A stretch of DNA of 64,000 nt from Tritrichomonas musculus. Its lineage: Eukaryota > Parabasalia > Tritrichomonadida > Tritrichomonadidae. The position numbers were made by a program, and so were the translations under genes. The DNA is taken from positions 5,456,001-5,520,000 of the forward strand of contig JAPFFF010000012.1 of assembly GCA_039105265.1 (NCBI GenBank), read 5' to 3'. Shown one piece after another: positions 8,960-20,189 of this stretch. Positions within the stretch are counted from its first letter, which is position 1. Each line of letters opens with the position of its first letter. The notes under the pieces were generated by a model. The model was not told the DNA's origin. It searched no databases and saw only the letters and a program-made list of their open reading frames with translations.

Positions 8960-11900
8960 TCAATGCCTGAACGGAGTCTTGATTCTTCTAATAGCAGGTG
9001 ACAACTTCGTAACTCTAGCAGATTCAATGTTATCCTTAATAAAGTTCCTCTTTCTGGCAGTTCTAGATGGAGTTTGAGGTGCAGACACAGTATTATTAAT
9101 ATTAAATCCATCCAAAACGAGAGCGTTTCTAGATCTTCTCAAGCTGTCGCTAATTGTAGAATTAATCGTTCCAATTAACGGCGGAGCTGGCGGAACGTAA
9201 TCTGGGACTTTTCCACGTAAATCGAACAAATGTTGACTTTCCATTGTATCGATAACAAGAACTGCGTGCATAAGCTTTCCATAAGTTGTTGGATTAAATA
9301 CAACTTCAATGGGAAGCATAGCTCTGTCACCAATAGATGGCTCGATGAAGCCGTGGTCTGGCACAACTGAAAATTCAGGTGAACTTCCTTGAACAAAATA
9401 GGCCTCAAATTCTGTTCGTGTTCGAATTTGCTCATCGATGAAGATTCTTTCATGTTTTTCTTCACCAAGCTGAGACTCTACAACCATCTGTTTATTAATG
9501 CCGCCATTTTCAATGCTGATTCTGATTGGAAAACGCCAACAATGATTATTTGGATTTTCAATTGTAATTTGGCAGGTCGTTTGTAAAGGCCTTTTCGGAT
9601 GAAGCGTTAAACTCACCAACATCAATTTGTCATAACCGTTCGGACTATCCGTTATCTTAACTAGTTGGATAAGCATGCTGTTCCTCAAGTAGCTGTACGC
9701 TTCTGGGATGTCAATTTGAACGCCGTAGTCATTCACATTGAATTCCTCTTTTTCGCCGATCAGTTTGAAATTGTATCGTTGGCAGATCGTGCTGTGACTT
9801 TTCCCAATAAGTGGCGTCAGTGACTGCTCGTCACTCTGCGTGGTGTTGCCGATGATTGGATAGGTCCATCGGACTTCTGGGTTCATGCCAACGGTCGTCA
9901 GAAGGATCGTGCCGTTGAACTGGCCAGTCGAGTGAGGTGTGAATGAGAAAGCGATCTGTAACTGTTCACCATATTCACTCAAAATAAACGTATGACGCTT
10001 ATTCAATATCTTGAACACGTCTTGGTGCTCCGTCATGATGCTGAGCTCATATTTGGTCGTTGCTCGGAATGGATTCGTGAACACAATTTGACCACTTGAC
10101 GACAATTCAAGCATCGACTCGACAATGATTGGTGACGACGGTTGTGGCGGTTTTCCAATGCCCGCAAATCTGTAGAACCAGTCGCCAACTTCTTTCGACT
10201 TGAGGCCAATCAACGCAGATTCTTTCACGCCAACTGACGATGGAATGAATTTCACATCGACATTGACCTTCTCATGTGGCGAAAGATCGAAGCCTCCGTC
10301 TTCTCCACTCCTGTTTGCTGCTGGCGAAATGACCTCGAAGCTCAGTTTGTTATCGTTCGTCGTCGTGAAGTGAGCTGGTACATCTAGCGGGTTCTCAACA
10401 AGGACATGGCCGATGCCTGCTTGGCCGATAGGAGACTGAATTGGCGCCATTATGCAGACATCTGGCGCTGCAACTGTGATGTCAATTGAGTAGATGTACT
10501 CGCCTTCCTCCTTGTTGTAGAAGGATATCTCGCTCGTCCTCTTCATCTGCGTCAGCGGACAGAACGAAAGCTGGTAGATCGAAGTCTCGTATGGCTTGAG
10601 GACCATCGTCTTTGGGCCGAAGAAGTCTGGCTCTGAAAAATTGACATCAAAGTCAATTTCCGTGTTGTTGGGATTATGAACAGGAATTTTGAGAGTAACC
10701 GTTTTCCTTGCAACTGTCTTGACTTCAATGACTTCTTCTGGTTCTGGCGGTTCAACAGTTAGATCGATAACGTACCATATGTACGAATTCGTCTTATCGT
10801 CTGTGAATGTCAATGTGCCGGTCGTCTTCCCGCTCTCGACAGAGAAGCATGTCACAATGAATGGGTCAATTAATTGACCATTGGCAAAAGATATGGAGGA
10901 CGGGAAGTTGAGTATCGGTATCGTAGAAGTAACACTGGCAGTCCCATTGTGAATAAACGGTCGAACGTCCAAATTGAATGTGAACTTCTGTCTGGCTTTC
11001 AGGTCGAATTCTAGCTTCTCTTCAGCTGAAGGATCAACAACTTCAGCAGTTACATTGTATTTGTAAACAGCCTCCTTGTCGGTGTTTACAACATTCAACT
11101 CAGCTGAGTAACTGCCAATCTTCCCGGACTGGAAAGAGATCGGGAAATCATAGACGCTGTTCGGCTGGATTTGGAACTGATTTGGAAATGTGAAGGAGCC
11201 GTTTAAATTGTCATTGATTGTTGCTTTGAAGTGCCAAATCGTGTCTGATGGATTGAAGAATGGAATCCCTTGCATCACCTGCTTGCCACTCGACGTCTGC
11301 ATCTCAACACTCATCGTCTTGCAGGCAGCTAGGCCAATCGCACGGATCTGCAGGACTCGGACATCATAAAGACTCTTCAGAATGACCTTGCACAGATATT
11401 CGCCTGGTTTGTCGGGTGTGAACAAGACTGGCAATTTGGTGCCACTTTCTTCTTTATTCAGATCACCGTTGCTGTTTATGTAAGAGGTTTGTTTATCCTT
11501 AGAATCGGACGGTTCTGACGTTGTCGATCTTTTTGTGAGGCTGAATGTTTGAGGTGCTTTAAAGTAGGATGAAGTCACCTCGACTTGGAAGTTACTTGCT
11601 GACGATATGTTCTCAAAAAGTTTGTTCAGTTCTCGGATGTTTATTGCAACGGTTTCTTTGAATTTGTTTTCAGTCATCGTCTGCTTGAATGATGCAATAC
11701 GAGCATTGACATAACCGATGGCATTGAATAAGTTCTTGTTGTAAGAATCTAACAAAATTGTATCAGTCACTTTATTGCCGAATTCCGTCTTCAAGTTAAC
11801 TGACGCGGGTGTTGATTGTGGAAGATTTGATTTCCCAACGATTTCATAGACAAACTGGCCGTACTTGTCATTGTAAAACAGAAGGAAGCAATGAAATGTG

Positions 11901-14900
11901 CCCAACGAAATCGGTGTGAATTCAAAGTCAACGTTTTCAACTGAATCTTCTGACTTGAAGTTGATCTTGCTTTGCTCAAATATGAATGTTTGATGCTTCT
12001 TTAGCATGGATTCATACATGGTCTTCGATTCTCCATAATCCGGCTCTTCTTTAGGATTATTGAAAAGCTTCTCAATTTGGCCTCGTGGGTCTTCGTTGAG
12101 CAATCGGTTGATCATCTTCATTTTGCCAGGAATTTGCATTGAATTCTCGACGTGAATCGTCATCTTCTTTGTCTCATAGATGTTCGTCTCTACTTCAATC
12201 GTCTTCAATGGACCTTCATAACTAACAACTGAGACTAAATTGATAACAATCGTCGATGCAAATACTAAAGGTTCACTCTTTTCTGATTTGGCTTTCTTAG
12301 CTTTGGAATTCAAACTTCGACGGCTCGTTGAAGTTGATCCTTTGTCTGATTTTGGAGGCTCTAAAACTGCTGTTTTTGGCTCTTCAATCTTTGGCTTTCC
12401 TGGGATTAGTGTGAGGATCGCCGTCTCTCTATCAAGCTTCCTTGCAATGTATTCAACCAAGAATTCAGCAGTTTCATTTGGACCTAATTGAATCGAATTT
12501 TCTAAGGCTCTGAAATTAGAGCTTCCTTCAAGTCTTGCCTCATAAGTAATTGACACTTTTGACGGATTCGTGATTGAGATGCTTTGGACAACTTGCTTTG
12601 AAAGTGGTGTCACAAATTCTACGGTTGTCATTGGCAAAAAGTGGGGTAAGACTTCAATCAATTGATAAGAGAATAAAAACATGACAATTTCGTTTCCTTC
12701 CATGAATTCTTTATTCGTTGGAATGCAACTTATATTGAATTCATTCAAGATGCTGATGATCGTATCAATGTTCTTCTCTTTCGATTCTTTGTCGTTTCCA
12801 GCCGAATAAGGAATATCTTGGTTAAGAATGTGACTCTTCAATGTCATCAAGAAGAACTTTGGATCATGAAGTCTTAAGTAATCAATGACGATTTCTGTGA
12901 CTTTTGGATTCTGAGCACAATAATGAATTGTCAACCATTTCAAAATCATCGATTCAGCGGCACTGAAAAAGTTCGATGAACCGATGCTGTTGTTTGGTCG
13001 GTTGATTTCTGTGAAAGTTTTCTCATCAATGTCTGGATCTGTCTTCAAAATGGCAAGCGCATCTTGAACACCTTGGATTTGGAGAATCCTTTCTGGTTGA
13101 AGTTTGGAGAACATGAAAAGCTTCAATACTTGGCAAACTACACGAAGCCAACTTTCTGTAGACAATGCTTTATAATGAACTTCTGCAGCCTTTAAATGAC
13201 GAATCATCGTCGTTGTGAAACACTGAGAGGAAAGATAATCATTCATGTTCTTTTGATCATATGAAGACATCTCTGGTGCTCCGTAATAGTCAATTCCGAG
13301 TAATTGTCTTGTGATCTTCTTCCTCATCACATCGCAAAAATCGGTTTGATTCAATAAAAATTCTGGTTTGACATCAGGTAGCATTGCTCCATTTGTTGAC
13401 AAGAAAGTGAGCAAACTCTTCGCATTGGAATAGCGACCGTTTTCTTTGCCTTTGTTGGCAGCTGCTCCATTTGATGAACTTGTTGCTGTGTGGAGAACGT
13501 TAGCCAAGTTGTTAGGTTTTTGAGAACCACACAAATTTGAGATCATTTCAATTATCAGCTCACCATTCGATGCTGCAAGATCGTCAGGGAACCGTTTAAT
13601 TTTGGTCGACAAAACAAGAGTATTCAAAAATTTGACAATGAAGTCAATTGTCATTTGTGGTGTTCGATAAATTGACTTCATCTCTTTCTTATCAAAAAGT
13701 AGATAGTTTTCAATTGAAAGGAACTTCCCTAGGTAATCACAAGGGATGTCATCATTGAGCATCTTTGCTTGGATTGACTTACCATCTCCTGCTTGAAGAC
13801 GATAAGAATTATCGGTCAAAATTGGATACAAGGTGAAAATTGAATTGTCAGTAACGCACGAAACCGTAACCGACGTTGAGTTGCCGGTTGGATCGACGAA
13901 TGCACAGATTGTAGAGAAGCTCATTGGCTTGTTGGAAACGAAAGAAAACTCAACTGGAAGTTCTCTCGTTGAGCTCTTCATTTCTGAGCCATCAGGAAAA
14001 GTGACACTCAAAGGGAACTGCTTTTCAACGATTGGCAGGTCTGCCTTTATCTCTGTGTTTATGTACGAAGTGTTGATGAGATTGATTCGCGCATGGCTTC
14101 GCACACCAAGTGGAACTGGTGGCAGCGAGACGTAAGGAATTGACGGTTTGTAAGAAATGGAAGAGCCAACGCCCATCAATTGAATTTCAGAGGCCAACAC
14201 TTCACCTTTGTCTGTTGTTGCATACAAAGGAAGGATCGTTGAATACGGCTGTGCTTCTTTCGCCTTAAATGTAATGAAAACCGTTGCATTTGAGGCGTAT
14301 TTAATCGTCCCTGATTGTGGGTCCACTTGGAAGTTCTTGCACTTCTTGTCGTCAAAGCGAAACTGGATATCCTTGTTGTACTCGTTCTTAAGGAGAAGTT
14401 GCTTTAATGGCGCCCTGCTGTTCGGATTGTTTGGATCGTAAATCGGTGTGACGCCGAAGTCCATTGCTTGCTCGGACGGGTAAAGGGGCGCCTGGAGGGA
14501 CTGTGCATTGACCTTCTTGGCCAATTCGGCGCTGATATCGGTGTCTATGTTCATGATGGTCAATGGGAAGTCAAATGAATACTCCTTAACCGTTCTTGGT
14601 TGAAATACCATTGAAAAATTCAATGCCGACTTTTCAATGATTTTCATTCGGTACACAAAGCCAGTCTCTTTTTCTTTATCTTTGTCGGTTTTCGGTTTTT
14701 CAACGGTTTCGGCGGTTTCATCGGTTGTTAGAGGAGCCCTCTCGCTTTGCAGGAACAGATCTTTGGCACTGCTGTCTGTCACGAGCGTGATTGAGTTCTT
14801 GTTCTCATTTGGACCAACATCCGCCAATTCCGGCTGAAAGTCGAGGCGAAAGTCGGGGTATTTTGAGAGGTCAAAGAAAGCAACAGCAGGAATCATGCCA

Positions 14901-17770
14901 GTATTAGCAACTGTCACTTTTCTGACAGATGAATTTCCGAGATAAAGTTTGCCGAAGTCAAGGTCATCGGCGGTTAATTTAATTTTTGGAACGTCTGCTT
15001 GGCCTGTAATTGAGAAGCTAAGTGGCTGGCTTCCACAAATGTTAACGTTGATTGGAACGTCAAATTCGCCGGATTTTTGACAGCTAACCGTAACTTTAAG
15101 ATCAACAGACTCTTTGGCCTTGATTCTGCCACCGGTTGGAATGATCGAAAAGATGTCAGTAAGGTTCGGAGTAACCGTAAAAATGGCATCATCAGCGCCG
15201 ATGTTTTTGATCTTCAATTCTTGCGTTTGCTGAGAATTGAGAGAAATAAGGCCAAATGAAATGGCCTTTTTTGACAGCTGCAATTTTGGCTTGCCAGTGT
15301 CACCTATCATCTTTAGACGCTGCGTGGGGCCCCCTTTGACGGTAACGGTCGCCAACGCTTCAGCATGATCTTTACAATCCGGTTTGTACGTTATTTCAGC
15401 TGAAAAAGTGCCATGTGGTACAATTGAGCCTGTTTTATTGTGCATTGTGAAAACATTGTCAAAACCGCTCCATTTAAATTCAGCTGTCGAGTTGCTGTTG
15501 TTCCTAATCTTGACAAATTCTTTAATGTATGGTTGACAGTTGTCTTCGGTAAATGAGAAATGGAGGACTTCTGGTTCAACAATGATGTCTATTGGAACGA
15601 TTTCAGCCGTTACATTGACTGAAAATTTAAGATCATTATTGATTGTGTACTCAAAGGCTTTCGATAACGATTCAGGCTTGTCATAATGAACACAAATATC
15701 AAAGCCAGCGGTTTGGTGAGGAGGAACAACTTGGCTTTGTGGTCCACTTTCTTTCAATTCTTCATGATCACATTTTAAGGAGACAAGAATGGATTGCTGA
15801 AGGTTGTTGGTAATCTGGAATGAACGTTTTTCAACAGAAAAAACGGAAACTGTGCCAAAATTAATGTTCTGATGAGAAGCTGATATCAATACTTGCTGGG
15901 ATTGCTGGAGTTTCTTCGAACATTCAGCAATTTCTCCTTGAGTAGTTGGTTTTGGCTTGAATTTCTTTTCAATAAGAACTTTATCATCAAAAACTTCACT
16001 TCCATTTTTGTTATGCTTATGGCGTGATCGAGGATTAAGCGTGGAAAAGAGACCAATCGACTCGGGAAGCTTAAATGGTTCCCATACTTTCATTAATGGT
16101 GGCTCTGGTGGTGTCATGCCTTCGCAATGAACAAGACCAAGACTGATCGGATCTTCTGCTTCACCAGTTGATTGCTGGATATGAGCTGTAACATATTCTG
16201 CAAAGTCGTCTTCTGTAAAATTGTTGTTTTGATCGTTTAAAAGTGTTTGAGCTTTCCTGGTTGCTTCCTTTCTGGCATTTCGTCTCATTGTAATTTCTGC
16301 ACGTTTTTCTGCAGATTCTGTAATGTATGAATCGTATGTTTTACGTTGTTGCTGCTTATCTTGCAACTCCTTCATTGTTAAACCATATCTGGTTGTTGGC
16401 TTATCTTTATAAAAATCAAGATCTTTAACAGTATCCCAAACACCTGGTCTTTGATAAGTGGATTCATCAGTTTCATTAGTAACTGCGGTTCCACTAAGAT
16501 TTAAGTCAAGACGATCAATACCGCCACAAAAAGATATATGAGTTTTGATGTTATATATTCCTAAATTTGAGGGCTGAAATGTGCATGTAATTTCTTTTGA
16601 TTCTCGTTGTTTTAAAGTTATTGATGAAGGACTAAAATTAAATTGAGCAACTTGCTTGATTGTGAAATTTAATGGTAAATATAGAGAATTGTTACTAATA
16701 ACGAATTTTTGAGATTGTTTGCTTTTTAGTACAGCTGTGCCAAAATTAAAATCAACGGCTGTAATTTCATAATTAAGACTAACTGCTTTGCCAATAATAT
16801 TGAATGATATGTCTTGTTTAGTTTCTGGAATTTGGATTGTGGCAGCTGCAGAGTACTGTTGTTCTGAATCTGAGTTGTGTGATAAATCATTTTTACGAGG
16901 ATTGAATGTCACGTTAATCGTAACATCTGAATAAGCTTTAACCATTCCGCTCATTGGAGAAATTCCAAAGATTGGTAAGCACTTATCATCATTACTTGAA
17001 TCAGATTTTAATGGTAATATTGAAAAAGATCTTGTGCATGAACCACGATTTCTTAATATTAAAGGAATAACTTTCTTTTGTCCATAAAAAAGATGCTGGA
17101 AATTGAGTTCACCAAATTCTTCTCCTTTTGGATTGTGAAGAGTTAATGATTGGTCTACAACTTTAGCATATGCGTTAATTGGATTAATTTGTTCCGTATT
17201 ATTATCTACTTCAACGAATATTTGGCATTTAAAATCGCCAGGAGTTTCTGCTTTGAAAGTTACTTGGACTTCTTGAGTTTGATTTGAATCTATCAATCCA
17301 AATACAGGAGTGATCTTGATTGCATTGGTTTCAGAAACGTGGATCGAGAATTTTCCTTCAATTGCGCCATAGTTTGTGAATTTAAATGAGCGAACTTGAC
17401 CGCTATTTAATGTAACGGTTCCAAAATCAAGAGTATTGGTTGCTAGCTGTACTGCTGGCGTAGGTGGGTAAGCTATTATAGGAACTAAGACACTTGAATC
17501 GTTACAAGTCACCTTAAGTTCGCTTGTTTCTTTTTCAGATGTAGATGCAGTATATTTGATAGTTGCGTGGGCTTCAAGCCCAGGCGCTGTTGATATATTT
17601 GCTTTTGCATTTAAAACGAAAAAAGGATTTTTTGGAAGAGAGAATCGTACAAATATTGTTTTCTTACCTATATTGCGTGCCCAAACGTCCACTGTGTCTG
17701 ACTCACCGGGTTCAAGATCACGAAACACGATATTGTCAGGCCGAACTTGGAGAGAGCCACTTGAAATCAT
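8960..17770 (-). CDS. CFAP47: Giant axonemal ASH-domain protein, CFAP47-like
   Basis: This 2936-residue protein starts at ATG 17768-17770. It is built almost entirely of repeated immunoglobulin-like ASH/MSP-type units (patterns such as LDFGTV-L-S-x6-F-TN-G and I-P-x-G-x-I). These are the hallmark of HYDIN, CFAP47, CFAP65 and CFAP74 in the central apparatus of motile axonemes. A charged helical linker lies near residues 480-540 and a Lys/Glu linker near 1030. About residues 1590-1760 hold a calponin-homology-like segment (ESMILKWLTIHY) amid helices. A CH domain amid ASH repeats, and the total length, fit CFAP47 (about 3200 residues in mammals) better than HYDIN (about 5000). No intron is needed. 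The paralogue assignment is less certain than the axonemal family. Confidence 0.75.
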   Translation of the reverse strand: MISSGSLQVRPDNIVFRDLEPGESDTVDVWARNIGKKTIFVRFSLPKNPFFVLNAKANISTAPGLEAHATIKYTASTSEKETSELKVTCNDSSVLVPIIAYPPTPAVQLATNTLDFGTVTLNSGQVRSFKFTNYGAIEGKFSIHVSETNAIKITPVFGLIDSNQTQEVQVTFKAETPGDFKCQIFVEVDNNTEQINPINAYAKVVDQSLTLHNPKGEEFGELNFQHLFYGQKKVIPLILRNRGSCTRSFSILPLKSDSSNDDKCLPIFGISPMSGMVKAYSDVTINVTFNPRKNDLSHNSDSEQQYSAAATIQIPETKQDISFNIIGKAVSLNYEITAVDFNFGTAVLKSKQSQKFVISNNSLYLPLNFTIKQVAQFNFSPSSITLKQRESKEITCTFQPSNLGIYNIKTHISFCGGIDRLDLNLSGTAVTNETDESTYQRPGVWDTVKDLDFYKDKPTTRYGLTMKELQDKQQQRKTYDSYITESAEKRAEITMRRNARKEATRKAQTLLNDQNNNFTEDDFAEYVTAHIQQSTGEAEDPISLGLVHCEGMTPPEPPLMKVWEPFKLPESIGLFSTLNPRSRHKHNKNGSEVFDDKVLIEKKFKPKPTTQGEIAECSKKLQQSQQVLISASHQNINFGTVSVFSVEKRSFQITNNLQQSILVSLKCDHEELKESGPQSQVVPPHQTAGFDICVHYDKPESLSKAFEYTINNDLKFSVNVTAEIVPIDIIVEPEVLHFSFTEDNCQPYIKEFVKIRNNSNSTAEFKWSGFDNVFTMHNKTGSIVPHGTFSAEITYKPDCKDHAEALATVTVKGGPTQRLKMIGDTGKPKLQLSKKAISFGLISLNSQQTQELKIKNIGADDAIFTVTPNLTDIFSIIPTGGRIKAKESVDLKVTVSCQKSGEFDVPINVNICGSQPLSFSITGQADVPKIKLTADDLDFGKLYLGNSSVRKVTVANTGMIPAVAFFDLSKYPDFRLDFQPELADVGPNENKNSITLVTDSSAKDLFLQSERAPLTTDETAETVEKPKTDKDKEKETGFVYRMKIIEKSALNFSMVFQPRTVKEYSFDFPLTIMNIDTDISAELAKKVNAQSLQAPLYPSEQAMDFGVTPIYDPNNPNSRAPLKQLLLKNEYNKDIQFRFDDKKCKNFQVDPQSGTIKYASNATVFITFKAKEAQPYSTILPLYATTDKGEVLASEIQLMGVGSSISYKPSIPYVSLPPVPLGVRSHARINLINTSYINTEIKADLPIVEKQFPLSVTFPDGSEMKSSTRELPVEFSFVSNKPMSFSTICAFVDPTGNSTSVTVSCVTDNSIFTLYPILTDNSYRLQAGDGKSIQAKMLNDDIPCDYLGKFLSIENYLLFDKKEMKSIYRTPQMTIDFIVKFLNTLVLSTKIKRFPDDLAASNGELIIEMISNLCGSQKPNNLANVLHTATSSSNGAAANKGKENGRYSNAKSLLTFLSTNGAMLPDVKPEFLLNQTDFCDVMRKKITRQLLGIDYYGAPEMSSYDQKNMNDYLSSQCFTTTMIRHLKAAEVHYKALSTESWLRVVCQVLKLFMFSKLQPERILQIQGVQDALAILKTDPDIDEKTFTEINRPNNSIGSSNFFSAAESMILKWLTIHYCAQNPKVTEIVIDYLRLHDPKFFLMTLKSHILNQDIPYSAGNDKESKEKNIDTIISILNEFNISCIPTNKEFMEGNEIVMFLFSYQLIEVLPHFLPMTTVEFVTPLSKQVVQSISITNPSKVSITYEARLEGSSNFRALENSIQLGPNETAEFLVEYIARKLDRETAILTLIPGKPKIEEPKTAVLEPPKSDKGSTSTSRRSLNSKAKKAKSEKSEPLVFASTIVINLVSVVSYEGPLKTIEVETNIYETKKMTIHVENSMQIPGKMKMINRLLNEDPRGQIEKLFNNPKEEPDYGESKTMYESMLKKHQTFIFEQSKINFKSEDSVENVDFEFTPISLGTFHCFLLFYNDKYGQFVYEIVGKSNLPQSTPASVNLKTEFGNKVTDTILLDSYNKNLFNAIGYVNARIASFKQTMTENKFKETVAINIRELNKLFENISSASNFQVEVTSSYFKAPQTFSLTKRSTTSEPSDSKDKQTSYINSNGDLNKEESGTKLPVLFTPDKPGEYLCKVILKSLYDVRVLQIRAIGLAACKTMSVEMQTSSGKQVMQGIPFFNPSDTIWHFKATINDNLNGSFTFPNQFQIQPNSVYDFPISFQSGKIGSYSAELNVVNTDKEAVYKYNVTAEVVDPSAEEKLEFDLKARQKFTFNLDVRPFIHNGTASVTSTIPILNFPSSISFANGQLIDPFIVTCFSVESGKTTGTLTFTDDKTNSYIWYVIDLTVEPPEPEEVIEVKTVARKTVTLKIPVHNPNNTEIDFDVNFSEPDFFGPKTMVLKPYETSIYQLSFCPLTQMKRTSEISFYNKEEGEYIYSIDITVAAPDVCIMAPIQSPIGQAGIGHVLVENPLDVPAHFTTTNDNKLSFEVISPAANRSGEDGGFDLSPHEKVNVDVKFIPSSVGVKESALIGLKSKEVGDWFYRFAGIGKPPQPSSPIIVESMLELSSSGQIVFTNPFRATTKYELSIMTEHQDVFKILNKRHTFILSEYGEQLQIAFSFTPHSTGQFNGTILLTTVGMNPEVRWTYPIIGNTTQSDEQSLTPLIGKSHSTICQRYNFKLIGEKEEFNVNDYGVQIDIPEAYSYLRNSMLIQLVKITDSPNGYDKLMLVSLTLHPKRPLQTTCQITIENPNNHCWRFPIRISIENGGINKQMVVESQLGEEKHERIFIDEQIRTRTEFEAYFVQGSSPEFSVVPDHGFIEPSIGDRAMLPIEVVFNPTTYGKLMHAVLVIDTMESQHLFDLRGKVPDYVPPAPPLIGTINSTISDSLRRSRNALVLDGFNINNTVSAPQTPSRTARKRNFIKDNIESARVTKLSPAIRRIKTPFRH

Positions 17771-17780
17771 TTGGGAAAAT

Positions 17781-17813
17781 TTACGTTACAATATTATATA
17801 TTCTGAACGTTAC
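17781..17813 (-). promoter_or_regulatory. Paired TAACG sites before the CFAP47-like start
   Basis: On the minus strand TAACGTAA (17781-17788) lies about 13 bases before the ATG. A second TAACG lies 24 bases further upstream (17809-17813), followed by TTCAGA. The same TAACGTAA core precedes the coiled-coil gene at 25291-25298. TAACG resembles the core recognised by Myb-type proteins, which are abundant in trichomonads. The function is inference. Confidence 0.35.
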
Positions 17814-19247
17814 AAGTTCCGGCCAAATTAATATTAGAAAAGTTCAACGGAGAAGAACGTTTTTTATATGAAGAAGAGTTTTTGTTTGCTTTTGGTTCAA
17901 ATAAATTAAAGCAAAGTAAAATAAAGAAAATCGTGAATAGGCAGTGATCTTTTTGCCTTATATTCAGATAATGCTTCAAAATTTTTATAAATTAAAGACA
18001 ACTACAAAAAAATAGAAAAAAAATAGCAGCGCCATGAAGAAAATTTGATATAGATGATTTTTTTTCAATTTACAGTTAGGTGATATCATACCTAAGCTTG
18101 AAAATTTACTAATGAATAATAAATCATCACACATGACAACAAAAATTACTAATATAAGCAAGTTAATCGGAGAATTCAATAATGAATCAAACAAAAATGA
18201 GCTTTTAGGCTATAATAGTGAACCGCCGTTACAGATAATTAAAAGGAAAAAAAAAATTAATGATCAAATTAATCAAAATAAGAAATTCTAGATTTACAAG
18301 CAGAGTTCATTTCTTACAAATCAAAAATTGCCAAATTTGAGAAGATTTAAAAAATGAGCCATGGAAGCTAGAAAATGAGTAAATAAGGTATTGAAAACTT
18401 CAATTTCTCAAAATGAAATAGTTTCTTGTTAGTTATAAAGCTCCAATACTTGAAAATATAGAAAATGATTATCAAACTTTTTCATTTGCATGAATATCAT
18501 TAAAAGTTGATATGATTACTTAAATGTCATGATATTCTCATTCAAGCACGTACAAAATAAAGAAAAAAAATTTAAAGATTATAGAAACAAGAAATTGCAA
18601 TTGTATGCTTGGCAGCATCTTTGAATAATATAGAAAAAAGTACCTGAATTGTTTTATTTTTAATCCTTTGCAATTAGAAATTACAAGAAAAATTACAAAC
18701 TTGATCAGAAATAATAAAGAATTGAAATTATCTCTAAAAGAGCAATTTGAAATATATGAATGATGAGCAAAACAACTTGTTCTTTTAGAATTAATTCAAA
18801 TTGCATTCAAATGATAAATGGAATAAGTTCATTATCAAATAATTATCTTTTTGTTGGCAAAGATTCCGATTTATAGACCTTAAAGAAAGGTAGTCAAATG
18901 TTCCAAGAAATTTCTAAAGTTTTTTTTGTAAATATATTTCCGATTGCAGTCAATAATTAAATAGGTTATAGAGCAAGTATAGCATTTATCTTAAGAAAGC
19001 AAAATATGAAAGATAAACTCTAATTAAAGGAGGAAGAGGTAAGCAAATTAAATATTAAGTTATTCAAGTCAATCAATGATGAATTTGCTTGACTAGAAAA
19101 AGTTGAATCTCCAATATTGATTATTTAAGCTCAATCTTTTTGAATCAGTAGATATCATATTTTTTTAATCTAGAATTAGAGCACTAGTTGATCAACTTAA
19201 AGAATACAGATTAGTTGTGGTGCCAACTGTTATATTGTTCTGGTTGA
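17814..19247. other. Gene desert with decayed coiled-coil-like reading frames
   Basis: No intact gene. A 59-codon ATG frame at 18112-18291 (+) encodes a hydrophilic Asn/Lys-rich peptide. After its stop, a shifted frame continues as a helical peptide (LDLQAEFISYKSKIAKFEK) and then many stops follow. The composition suggests an old decayed coiled-coil gene, but I cannot name it. Confidence 0.3.
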
Positions 19248-19516
19248 CAATAAAGATATGCTGCAAATATAGAAATTAATGATTGTTTTTGATCAGGTAA
19301 TTTTTGTTCATCTGGAATTATTTATGAAATCATAAAACAGATAATGCTAGCAATATAAGCAATATATTCAATAAAGTAAATTTTAAAGGCATATTATTAC
19401 ATTGTTTTACCCTGAAAAAATATCTGTCTTTTTTCATATTTTAACAAAACTTAATGTATTATGAAAAAAACGTGTTTATATTAATTAATTTCTATATTTG
19501 CAGCATATCTTTATTG
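19248..19516. repeat. 33-bp perfect inverted repeat, possible MITE
   Basis: Bases 19248-19280 and 19484-19516 are perfect inverted copies; the core is AAGATATGCTGCAAATATAG. The 203-bp centre has no open frame. A weaker outer pair (GATTATTTAAGCT near 19119 and AGCTTAAATAATC at 19532) may mark a larger structure. A small non-autonomous transposon is the simplest reading. Confidence 0.5.
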
Positions 19517-20189
19517 AATGACATCTTATTAAGCTTAAATAATCGAAAAAACATGTCTATAAGCATGAGCGAAGCTCAAAAAGTAGGTCCGAATAAACTC
19601 GAATTCCTTTCAATTAACATTTTTTGAATAACTTTTTTCTCATAAAAAGTTATTGACATTTTTTTGCTTGTTATTTTTATTCAAAAAGTGGTTTTATTGA
19701 AAGAAATTTTGAATTACTGCATTGCGCTTACTTTTACAATTTGAAAATATGTTTTTATAAATATATATACGTCCAATGATAGAAAATAAGTTCATCTTGA
19801 AATAATAGATTGTATTAAAAAGAAGCTTACAAAAGAAAATGTTATTGATCTTTACATAGACTTGCTAAAAGCTGACCTCTATTGTGATTCTATTCACTCA
19901 ATTATGGTGTTCATATCTTTCAAAACCTATAGTAATAAGTAAATTTGAATTAAATGTGTGGAATGGTAATAGTTTTTTTTTTAAAGAGGATAGCTTTACT
20001 GATATATTATATCAAAAATTTCGAATTTTATAAATTAATTATTGTATAAAATAAACCAGTTTCAACTATGCTTATTTTATGTTAACTTTTTTTATACTTT
20101 TCCCCATGCATTAATAATATAGAGAATTAGTAAATATCTATATTTTGAGTAATAAATACGATTACAAATGGGAGTTTTAAAACTTTCGA
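19517..20189. other. AT-rich region without recognised genes
   Basis: It holds only short stop-ridden frames and a small GAGC-GAA-GCTC hairpin near 19565. I see no gene here. Confidence 0.35.
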
